A program made the position numbers and the translations under genes. From contig CAKPOC010000055.1 of assembly GCA_934169535.1 (NCBI GenBank), positions 1-6,146 on the forward strand: a DNA stretch of 6,146 nucleotides. Reading direction: 5' to 3'. The notes below the pieces were generated by a model that was not told where the DNA came from, did not search any database, and saw nothing but the letters and a program-made list of their open reading frames with translations. This document shows, one piece after another, positions 1 through 5,021 of this stretch. Positions within the stretch are counted from its first letter, which is position 1; each line of letters opens with the position of its first letter. Origin of the DNA: an uncultured Clostridia bacterium. GTDB lineage: Bacteria > Bacillota > Clostridia > TANB77 > CAG-508.

Positions 1-110
1 AAAAATAATAAATAAAAAAATAATAAATAATAAATAAAAAAATAATAATTAAATAATAACAAAAAAATAATTATTTATTATTTTTTATAAATAAATTTAA
101 AAAATTATAA
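1..110. repeat. A/T-only low-complexity spacer with short all-A/T hairpin
   Basis: This gene-free stretch is built almost only of A and T; I see one C near position 60 and no G before about 116. The first 60 bases repeat loose units of the type AATAATAAATAAAAA, so TAA occurs in every forward frame. At 62-71 and 77-86 the sequence can fold into a 10-bp A/T-only stem with a 5-nt loop. It resembles the spacers at 1065-1219 and 2067-2160. It could be the 3' flank of a gene lying before the window. No open frame of useful length is present on either strand. Confidence 0.6.
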
Positions 111-168
111 ATATTAGTAGTTTTTTGATAAGTGCATAAGAAATGTTCAACACAAAATAAAGAATTTA

Positions 169-211
169 AATAATAATCTTTTTTATTAAGAAGATTATTA
201 TTATTTTTTTT
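169..211 (+). terminator. Intrinsic terminator for a gene upstream of the window
   Basis: A perfect 12-bp inverted repeat (169-180 with 191-202) extends inward through one G-U wobble and two A-U pairs to a 15-bp stem with a TATT loop. It is followed by an A and then eight consecutive T at 204-211, the classical arrangement for a + strand rho-independent terminator. The stem holds only one G-C pair and one G-U pair, in keeping with the AT-rich genome. The gene it ends lies before position 1, or is a short transcript that I cannot recognise in 1-168. Confidence 0.75.
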
Positions 212-267
212 GTAACAATTACAACAACAATTATTATAAAATTTATTCATTATATATCACCCCGCTA

Positions 268-296
268 TTTACATAATGCTTGAATTAATATATAAT
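268..296 (+). promoter_or_regulatory. Sigma-A-type promoter of trmN6-rsmI
   Basis: A TTTACA -35 box at 268-273 and a perfect TATAAT -10 box at 291-296 are separated by exactly 17 nt. Transcription would start near 303, giving a leader of roughly 38 nt that carries the GGAG Shine-Dalgarno at 331-334. It lies just downstream of the terminator at 169-211, where a new transcription unit is expected. In such AT-rich DNA -10-like hexamers are common by chance, but the good -35, ideal spacing and position make this one credible. Confidence 0.65.
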
Positions 297-340
297 ACTA
301 TTGTTATATTAAATGTGTGAATAACAATAAGGAGTAAGAA

Positions 341-1096
341 TTGAAAGAAATAAAATTAATTAAAAATGAAAGAATTGATGATTTACAACTAAACGGATTA
401 AAAATAATTCAAAATACAGAAGGTTTTTGCTTCGGAATAGATAGTGTAATATTATCCGAGTTTGCAAAAAATATAAAAAATAATGCGAATGTTGTTGACT
501 TAGGAACAGGAACTGGTATTTTAGGATTTTTATTGTGTGGAAAAACTAACTTAAAAACTGTAACAGGAATCGAAATTCAAGAAGATGTTGCTGCTATGGC
601 TAAAAAAAGTATTGAATTAAATGAACTTAATGAAAAATTTAAAATAATAGAAGCAAATATTACTGATATTTTTAAAAATAAATTATTGGAAAAAAATAAA
701 TATGATGTGGTAATAACAAATCCACCATATAAAGAATTAGGGACTGGAATAATAAATATTGATGAAAAAAAATTAATTTCTAGACATGAAATTAAAGCAA
801 CATTATTTGATTTCATAAATATAGCTTCACAATTATTGAAAGATAAAGGTGAATTATATATGGTTCATAAAGCTGAAAGATTAGTTGACATTATTGATTT
901 ATTTAGAAAAAATAATATAGAACCTAAAGAATTAAGAAATGTTTATAGTAAACCAGATGAAGATGCAACATTGATTTTAATAAAAGGAATAAAAAGCGGA
1001 AAAAAATTTTTAAAAATAAAAAAACCATTATATATTTATGAAAAAAATGGGGAATACTCAGAAGAAATAAAAAAAATAAATAAAATAAAAAAATAA
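341..1096 (+). CDS. trmN6: tRNA1(Val) (adenine-37-N6)-methyltransferase family protein (TrmN6/YabB)
   Basis: This is a class I SAM-dependent methyltransferase of 251 aa. Family members methylate N6 of A37 next to the anticodon of a valine tRNA, as shown for the E. coli homologue YfiC. Visible signatures are the N-terminal ERIDDLQLNGLKIIQ stretch (10-24) with FCFGIDSVILSEFA (29-42), the SAM-binding loop DLGTGTG (53-59), and the N6-adenine catalytic NPPY (127-130). The start is TTG at 341, seven bases after a GGAG at 331-334; the protein then begins as family members do, and I see no better in-frame ATG. The C-terminus is near normal length, but its last residues (EEIKKINKIKK) are encoded by the A-rich repeat that continues past the stop. 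It is probably cotranscribed with rsmI. Substrate specificity in this organism is inferred from the family. Confidence 0.9.
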   Translation: MKEIKLIKNERIDDLQLNGLKIIQNTEGFCFGIDSVILSEFAKNIKNNANVVDLGTGTGILGFLLCGKTNLKTVTGIEIQEDVAAMAKKSIELNELNEKFKIIEANITDIFKNKLLEKNKYDVVITNPPYKELGTGIINIDEKKLISRHEIKATLFDFINIASQLLKDKGELYMVHKAERLVDIIDLFRKNNIEPKELRNVYSKPDEDATLILIKGIKSGKKFLKIKKPLYIYEKNGEYSEEIKKINKIKK

Positions 1097-1219
1097 ATAA
1101 AAAAATAAATAATAAAAATAAATAATAAAAAATAAATAATAAAAAATAAATAATAAAAATAAATAATAAAAAATAAACAAATAAAAAAATAAATAATAAA
1201 ATAAATAAATAATAAAAAA
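1065..1219 (+). repeat. A-rich imperfect tandem repeat, TAAATAATAAAAA(A) units
   Basis: From 1065 to 1219 there is one C (1178) and no G. The core consists of about five consecutive 13-14-nt units of TAAATAATAAAAA or TAAATAATAAAAAA (about 1106-1173), followed by degenerate copies up to the rsmI Shine-Dalgarno. On the + strand each T in the core is isolated between A runs, so the RNA would be about three-quarters A with no self-complementarity. UAA appears in all three frames because the period is not a multiple of three. The first 32 bases are the end of the trmN6 coding region. I see no terminator and no -35 box, so trmN6 and rsmI probably share one transcript. Confidence 0.75.
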
Positions 1220-1232
1220 GGAGAAAAATAAA

Positions 1233-2066
1233 ATGAAAGGAAAAATATATTTAATAGCAACTCCAATTGGAAATTTAAATGATATAACTTTTAGAGCCTT
1301 AGAAACGATAAAAAAAGTCGACATAATTGCTGCGGAAGACACAAGACATACATTAAAACTTTTAAATTATTTTGGTATTTCTAAAAAATTAATAAGCTAT
1401 CATAGACATAATGAGGAAGTAAAAAAAGAAGAAATTATTAAGCTTGTAGAAGAAGGAAAAAACGTTGGAATAGTAACGGATGCAGGAACTCCAGCAATAT
1501 CTGATCCAGGAGAAGAAATAGTAAAAGAAGCAATAAAAAATAATATACAAGTTGTTCCAATTCCAGGAGCATGTGCTTTTGTAAATGCTTTAATAGCATC
1601 AGGGCTAAATACTAAAGAATTTATTTTTTATGGTTTTTTACCACTAGATAAAAAATTAAGAAAAGAAAAAATCGAAGATATAAAAATGCAAAATAAAACA
1701 ATTATTTTTTATGAAGCACCTCATAGAATATTAAAGACATTAAAAGAATTTCAAAAAATATTTGGAAATATAAAAATAGTTTTAGCTAAAGAAATTACTA
1801 AAATACATGAAGAATATATTAGAGGGAATATTGAAGATATTATAAATAAATTAGAGGAAAAAGAAATAAAAGGAGAATATATTATTTTATTTGAAAATTA
1901 TGCAAAAACAAAAAAAGAGTTAGAAATAGAAAAAATAAATAAATTAACTTTAGAAGAACAATACAAATATTATGAAGAAATGGGAGAAAACAAAAAAGAA
2001 ATAATAAAACAAATTGCTAAAAATAATAAAGTGCCAAAAAATGAAATTTATAAAAAATTTATTTAA
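1233..2066 (+). CDS. rsmI: 16S rRNA (cytidine-1402-2'-O)-methyltransferase RsmI
   Basis: RsmI 2'-O-methylates C1402 in the decoding centre of 16S rRNA, using SAM; RsmH adds the partner base methyl group at the same nucleotide. The 277-aa product has the tetrapyrrole-methylase fold. Signatures are LIATPIGNLNDITFRAL (7-23), AAEDTRHT (33-40), VTDAGTPAISDPG (81-93), the PIPGACAFVNALIASGL stretch (109-125) and FYEAPHR (159-165). The tail at about 238-277 matches the small C-terminal helical RsmI domain. Length is close to the usual 280-290 aa. The start is ATG at 1233, preceded by AAAAGGAG at about 1216-1223. The gene lies 136 nt after trmN6 with no terminator between, and convergent with abrB. 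Many lysine codons are AAA and isoleucine is mostly ATA or ATT, as expected for the base composition. Confidence 0.96.
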   Translation: MKGKIYLIATPIGNLNDITFRALETIKKVDIIAAEDTRHTLKLLNYFGISKKLISYHRHNEEVKKEEIIKLVEEGKNVGIVTDAGTPAISDPGEEIVKEAIKNNIQVVPIPGACAFVNALIASGLNTKEFIFYGFLPLDKKLRKEKIEDIKMQNKTIIFYEAPHRILKTLKEFQKIFGNIKIVLAKEITKIHEEYIRGNIEDIINKLEEKEIKGEYIILFENYAKTKKELEIEKINKLTLEEQYKYYEEMGENKKEIIKQIAKNNKVPKNEIYKKFI

Positions 2067-2111
2067 ATAAAAAAATAAATAATAAAATAAATAAAAAATA
2101 AATATAAAAAT
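2067..2111 (+). repeat. A/T-only spacer downstream of rsmI
   Basis: The bases after the rsmI stop are only A and T, again with isolated T residues in A runs (TAAATAATAAAA-like units), as in the trmN6-rsmI spacer. It is part of an unbroken 130-nt G/C-free run from 2044 to 2173 that continues into the hairpin at 2112-2161 and the end of abrB. No gene is present. Confidence 0.65.
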
Positions 2112-2161
2112 AATAAAAAAATAAAAATAAATTAATTAAAATTTATTTTTATTTTTTTATT
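2112..2161. terminator. Perfect 22-bp all-A/T hairpin between convergent rsmI and abrB
   Basis: Positions 2112-2133 are the exact reverse complement of 2140-2161, with a 6-nt AATTAA loop. All 22 pairs are A-T. The hairpin sits between the 3' ends of two convergent genes and its right arm touches the first base of the abrB stop codon. Reading out of abrB (- strand), the hairpin is followed by a long U-rich stretch; reading out of rsmI it is followed by TATTTATTTA. Position and symmetry suggest a bidirectional terminator. The total lack of G-C pairs is atypical, so termination efficiency is an inference. Confidence 0.55.
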
Positions 2162-2412
2162 TATTTATTTAATGATTTTGAAATATTTTCTGAACATTTA
2201 TTGCAAATTAATTTATCTTTAAATTGTGTCAAATTTTTTGTGCTTCCACAAAATACACAAGATTCTTCATGTTTTCTTAAAACAATAGAATTTCCCTCGC
2301 TATATATTTCAACAGGATCTTTTATTGCTATTTTCAAGTTATTTCTTAACTCGATAGGAATAACAATTCTACCTAATTCATCTACTTTTCTAACAATACC
2401 AGTTGACTTCAT
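2161..2412 (-). CDS. abrB: AbrB-family transition-state transcriptional regulator with C-terminal Cys4 motif
   Basis: This 83-aa protein opens with the SpoVT/AbrB swapped-hairpin DNA-binding domain: MKSTGIVRKVDELGRIVIPI at 1-20, then ELRNNLKI and a VEIY..NSIVLRK strand pair (to about 47). It therefore probably binds DNA as a dimer or tetramer. Residues 52-73 form CxxC-14-CxxC (C52, C55, C70, C73), probably a zinc-ribbon-like tail. B. subtilis AbrB has a different C-terminus; as far as I recall, the Cys4 tail is common in clostridial versions. The ATG at 2412 has an excellent AAGGAGG at 2425-2419. AbrB proteins repress post-exponential and sporulation genes and often their own promoter; the dyad at 2438-2459 would fit autoregulation. 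The gene is convergent with rsmI and divergent from spmA. Confidence 0.93.
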   Translation of the reverse strand: MKSTGIVRKVDELGRIVIPIELRNNLKIAIKDPVEIYSEGNSIVLRKHEESCVFCGSTKNLTQFKDKLICNKCSENISKSLNK

Positions 2413-2437
2413 AATTTACCTCCTTAAAACAAAATTA

Positions 2438-2459
2438 GATAACTTACTAGTATATTATC
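2438..2459. promoter_or_regulatory. Imperfect palindrome overlapping the abrB -10: candidate operator
   Basis: A 22-bp dyad is centred in ACTAGT (2446-2451). GATAA at 2438-2442 is mirrored by TTATC at 2455-2459, and 9 of 11 base pairs are symmetric. It overlaps the proposed abrB -10 and the expected start of transcription, which is where a repressor site would be placed. The bound protein is unknown; AbrB itself is one candidate, although AbrB sites are poorly conserved. Confidence 0.4.
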
Positions 2460-2480
2460 ACAAAAATCGACAAAAAACAA
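2452..2480 (-). promoter_or_regulatory. Candidate abrB promoter
   Basis: Read on the - strand, TTGTTT (2480-2475) and TAATAT (2457-2452) are 17 nt apart. An overlapping extended -10, TG-T-GATAAT, is also visible in the same place. Transcription would start near 2445, leaving a leader of about 33 nt with the strong Shine-Dalgarno. The boxes are only moderate matches in AT-rich DNA. Confidence 0.45.
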
Positions 2481-2509
2481 GTAAAATTTACATATTTGAA
2501 AATGTTACT

Positions 2510-2538
2510 TTGATTTTGAAAAAGAATAAAAATAAAAT
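2510..2538 (+). promoter_or_regulatory. Candidate spmA promoter
   Basis: TTGATT (2510-2515) and TAAAAT (2533-2538) are spaced by 17 nt, placing a start near 2545, about 34 nt before the spmA ATG. This is a sigma-A-like reading. spmAB is expected to be a sporulation (mother-cell sigma) operon in relatives, but I could not find a convincing sigma-E-type pair in the interval, so the real promoter may be different. Confidence 0.3.
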
Positions 2539-2578
2539 GTTAGAATACATTTATAAAAAAAGACAGGGGAAGAGAGAT

Positions 2579-3154
2579 ATGTTAAATAAAATTTGGCCAA
2601 TTTTTATAATTATTTCTTTTATAACAGCAATATTTACTAATAATATAGAAAATCTTAACAATTCTATTTTAAATTCTTGTAACGAAGCAGTAGAACTCAC
2701 AATTATTTTATTAGGAACAATGTGCTTATGGAGCGGTCTAATGGAAATAGTAAGAAAAACTTCATTAATTAAAAAATTAACTAAATTATTAAATCCAATA
2801 ATGAAATTTTTATTTCCGAGCGTAAAAAGAGAAGATAAAGAGTATGAAGAAATATCTATAAATATAATATCTAATTTATTAGGAATAGGGAATGCTGCAA
2901 CACCATCAGGGTTAAAGGCAATGGCAACAATGCAGGAAAAAAATAAAGACAAACAAACTCTAAATGACAATATGGCGATGTTTATAATTTTAAATACTGC
3001 ATCAATTCAAATAATTCCAACAACAGTTATTGCAATAAGGATGTCTTTAAATTCTGTATCACCAACAAAAATAATAATACCAATATGGATTGCCACTATT
3101 GCTGCTGATATAACGGGAATTTTTGCAAGCAAAATATTAAGCAAAAAATTTTAG
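2579..3154 (+). CDS. spmA: Spore maturation protein SpmA
   Basis: SpmA is an integral membrane protein needed, with SpmB, for normal dehydration of the spore core in Bacillus and Clostridium; the molecular activity is not settled. This 191-aa product (B. subtilis about 196 aa) belongs to the nucleoside-recognition Gate-domain family. It begins MLNKIWPIFIIISFITAIF (segment 1, about 4-20), then TIILLGTMCLWSGLMEI (41-57). The conserved NLLGIGNAATPSGLKAM is at 99-115, and hydrophobic segments lie at about 133-155 and 166-186. I chose the ATG at 2579: it aligns with the known N-terminus and has AGGGGAAGAG upstream. The frame is open far upstream, antisense to abrB, and includes an ATG at 2537, but that one lacks a ribosome-binding site and would add 14 unrelated residues. 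spmB follows after 8 nt. Confidence 0.93.
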   Translation: MLNKIWPIFIIISFITAIFTNNIENLNNSILNSCNEAVELTIILLGTMCLWSGLMEIVRKTSLIKKLTKLLNPIMKFLFPSVKREDKEYEEISINIISNLLGIGNAATPSGLKAMATMQEKNKDKQTLNDNMAMFIILNTASIQIIPTTVIAIRMSLNSVSPTKIIIPIWIATIAADITGIFASKILSKKF

Positions 3155-3162
3155 GAGAAAAT

Positions 3163-3687
3163 ATGCAAATTACAAATTATATATCAACAATGGCTGTGCC
3201 ATTAATTGTTTCATTAATAATTTTATATGGAATTATAGACAAGAAAATTACATATGATATTTTTTTGGATGGAGCTAAAGACGGAATAAAAATTGTTGTA
3301 AAAATTTTTCCAACTTTAATAGGAATATTTTTAGCCGTAGGGTGTTTAAGGAGTTCTGGAATATTAGATATAATTGCAAATTGCTTGTCTGGAGTTACAA
3401 AAATTATAGGTTTGCCAAGTGAGGTAATACCGCTAGCAGTTTTAAGACCTATTTCAGGGAGCGCTTCTCTTGGGATTGCCACAAATATAATGAAAACATA
3501 TGGGGTAGATAGTAAAATAGGTCTAATTGCTGCAACAATAATGGGATCTACAGAAACAACATTTTATACAATTTCGCTTTATACAAGTAGTGTGGGAATA
3601 AAAAAAACAAGATATGTTTTAATAGCGGCTCTTCTTGCTGATTTTGTGGGAATTGTAACTTCTGCAATTATATGGAATTTTATATAA
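3163..3687 (+). CDS. spmB: Spore maturation protein SpmB
   Basis: SpmB is the partner of SpmA, a homologous Gate-domain membrane protein acting in late spore maturation (core water content and heat resistance). The 174-aa product (B. subtilis about 178 aa) has an N-terminal membrane segment (about 7-24) and the DGAKDGIKIVVKIFPTLIGIFLAVG region (36-60). The family hallmarks LAVLRPISGSASLGI (91-105) and MGSTETTFYTISLY (127-140) follow, with a final hydrophobic segment at about 151-172. The start ATG at 3163 has AGGAG at 3153-3157, overlapping the spmA stop codon, so the two genes are tightly coupled. Presence of the pair suggests descent from spore formers, though some non-sporulating lineages keep these genes. 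Confidence 0.94.
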   Translation: MQITNYISTMAVPLIVSLIILYGIIDKKITYDIFLDGAKDGIKIVVKIFPTLIGIFLAVGCLRSSGILDIIANCLSGVTKIIGLPSEVIPLAVLRPISGSASLGIATNIMKTYGVDSKIGLIAATIMGSTETTFYTISLYTSSVGIKKTRYVLIAALLADFVGIVTSAIIWNFI

Positions 3688-3720
3688 AAATAATGCTACT
3701 TTAAAATTGTAGCATTATTT
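3688..3720. terminator. Shared hairpin terminator between spmB and rlmH
   Basis: AAATAATGCTAC at 3688-3699 is exactly mirrored at 3709-3720, a perfect 12-bp stem with a 9-nt loop. It starts directly after the spmB stop (3685-3687), and the rlmH stop codon (3717-3715) lies inside its right arm. Read from rlmH, the stem runs into a T-rich tail (five T, then TATA reading out), so it is best as the terminator of the murA-walJ-rlmH operon. Read from spmB, the tail is only ATTTATG, so it may work less well in that direction. Confidence 0.75.
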
Positions 3721-4194
3721 ATGATAAGTTTCATTATTAGATATTTTAAAAGCTCTATAAGTTTGTTCTAATAAAAAAATTCTAATTAATTGATGAGGAA
3801 ATGTCATTTTAGAAAAAGAAATTTTTTCATTACAATTTTTTAACACTTCAGGAGAAAGCCCTAAGCTTCCACCTATAATAAAATTTATAGTACTATGAGT
3901 CATGGAAAGAGTATCTATTTTTTTAGAAAATTGAACAGAATCAAATTGTGGACCTGTTAAATCTAAAGCAATAGAATAATCATTGGTCTTTAAATGTGAA
4001 ATTATTTTTAAACCTTCTTTTTGTTTTATTTGCTCTTCTATTGCGGAATTGCAAGATTCAGGAATTTTTTCATCATTAACTTCAATAATATTGCAAATAC
4101 AAAATCTTGAAAGTCTTTTTAAATACTCTGAAATAGCATCTTTAAAAAATTTTTCTTTTATTTTTCCGACACATATAATATTAATTTTTAACAA
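3715..4194 (-). CDS. rlmH: 23S rRNA (pseudouridine-1915-N3)-methyltransferase RlmH
   Basis: RlmH is a small SPOUT-class, SAM-dependent enzyme that methylates N3 of pseudouridine 1915 in helix 69 of 23S rRNA on assembled 70S ribosomes. The product is 159 aa, the same length as B. subtilis RlmH (formerly YydA). The knot-forming SAM site is clear: NFIIGGSLGL (104-113), then SFSKMTFPHQLIRIFLLEQ (126-144), YRAFKI (146-151) and the C-terminal YHK. The start is TTG at 4194-4192, with AAAGGA at 4209-4204 and a 9-nt gap; the translation then aligns with the family from residue 1. An ATG ten bases upstream is in another frame and stops after seven codons. It is the last gene of the murA-walJ-rlmH operon, 15 nt after walJ. 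Confidence 0.96.
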   Translation of the reverse strand: MLKINIICVGKIKEKFFKDAISEYLKRLSRFCICNIIEVNDEKIPESCNSAIEEQIKQKEGLKIISHLKTNDYSIALDLTGPQFDSVQFSKKIDTLSMTHSTINFIIGGSLGLSPEVLKNCNEKISFSKMTFPHQLIRIFLLEQTYRAFKISNNETYHK

Positions 4195-4209
4195 AATATT
4201 TCATCCTTT

Positions 4210-5001
4210 CTATGCTATATGTATAGTTGTAGGAGCGCCACTACGCCTAGCAACACCTATTAAAATATCTGACTCATTATTAATAGAAGGCAAAACTTCT
4301 TCTGCAACAGTTTTGTATGCAAGTTCAGGAAAATTATTTTCTTTGCTAAGGTGCCCAAGTAAAACATTAGTTAAACCTGTTGGAATTAATTTAGAAACTA
4401 CTTTTCCACAAACTTCATTTGATAAATGCCCTTCAGGGCCTGATATTCTTAGTTTTAAATGATATGGATATCTAGAACATTTTAAAATATTTGGATCATA
4501 ATTTGACTCTAGCAAAATAAACTTGCTTTTGGCTAAATTATTCATAATATCAGGAGTAATATGACCTAAATCAGTAGCAATACTTGCTTTTTGTCCATCA
4601 TGAAAAAAGTTAAATCCGCAAGGGTTTGCGGCATCATGAGGAATAGAAAAAGGATTTAATAAAACATCACGTATTTGAAATTGCGAATTTACTTCAAAAG
4701 TTTTTTGATTTTCATCTAGAATTTTTGCTTTTTGTTCAGGCATTGCATTCCAAGTTTCAATATTTGCATATACAGGAATATTATATTTTTTAGAAATGGT
4801 ACCTAAACTTTTAACATGATCAAGATGTTCATGTGTTACAACTATTGCATCTAAAGATGAAATATCAACACTAATAGAGGAAAGTGCTTCGGTAATTCCT
4901 TTAGCACTTCCTCCAGCATCTACTAATATTTTTGAATTTTCAGTTTGAATTAATGAACTGTTTCCACTACTTCCACTGCATAAATTATAAAAATTAAACA
5001 T
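4210..5001 (-). CDS. walJ: WalJ/YycJ metallo-beta-lactamase-fold hydrolase
   Basis: This 263-aa protein (family about 264) is a metallo-beta-lactamase-fold hydrolase of the WalJ/YycJ/VicX group. In Bacillus and relatives it is encoded with the WalRK cell-wall two-component system and is linked to coordinating cell division and DNA replication. Its substrate is not established; a nuclease-type activity has been proposed for the family. Visible features are the N-terminal NLCSGSSGNSSLI (6-18) and the metal-binding THEHLDH (56-62). Further candidate ligands are H122/D123 in IPHDA, D144 and H147 in TDLGH, LESNYD (164-169), GHLSN (191-195) and GHLSKENN (216-223). The start ATG at 5001 has a modest AAAAGAG upstream. 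It lies 20 nt after murA and 15 nt before rlmH, so these are probably one transcript. walR and walK themselves are not in this window. Confidence 0.92.
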   Translation of the reverse strand: MFNFYNLCSGSSGNSSLIQTENSKILVDAGGSAKGITEALSSISVDISSLDAIVVTHEHLDHVKSLGTISKKYNIPVYANIETWNAMPEQKAKILDENQKTFEVNSQFQIRDVLLNPFSIPHDAANPCGFNFFHDGQKASIATDLGHITPDIMNNLAKSKFILLESNYDPNILKCSRYPYHLKLRISGPEGHLSNEVCGKVVSKLIPTGLTNVLLGHLSKENNFPELAYKTVAEEVLPSINNESDILIGVARRSGAPTTIHIA

Positions 5002-5021
5002 ATATATTGCTCTTTTCTATT

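Noticed and set aside
121..168. Possible tRNA or small RNA end before the terminator at 169, because of a GTTCAAC string
   Set aside because: No T-arm pairing, acceptor stem or cloverleaf can be built, and too little sequence precedes it. The terminated transcript cannot be identified from this window.
1097..1232. CRISPR-like array in the trmN6-rsmI spacer
   Set aside because: Units are 13-14 nt, directly abutting, A/T-only and without unique spacers. This is simple tandem low complexity, not a CRISPR array.
1036..1342. Two - strand open frames giving Phe/Tyr/Ile/Leu-rich, membrane-like proteins
   Set aside because: They are translations of the antisense of the A-rich repeat (TTT/TTA/TAT codons) and overlap the ends of trmN6 and rsmI. 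They have no conserved motif and no ribosome-binding site.
2201..2578. A + strand open frame extending spmA upstream by 126 codons
   Set aside because: It runs antisense through abrB, a clear gene on the other strand. The SpmA family N-terminus matches the ATG at 2579 with its own ribosome-binding site, so the extension is fortuitous.
2413..2578. A sigma-E or sigma-G promoter for spmAB
   Set aside because: Only weak partial matches (such as AATACATT near 2543) without a properly spaced -35 element were visible, so no sporulation promoter is claimed.
2551..2970. A - strand open frame of 139 codons inside spmA
   Set aside because: It is a shadow of spmA, which has strong family motifs; the reverse translation is hydrophobic and matches nothing I know.
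3983..4462. A + strand open frame across the rlmH/walJ junction
   Set aside because: It is antisense to two well-supported genes, shows no recognisable domain, and has no promoter or ribosome-binding site evidence.
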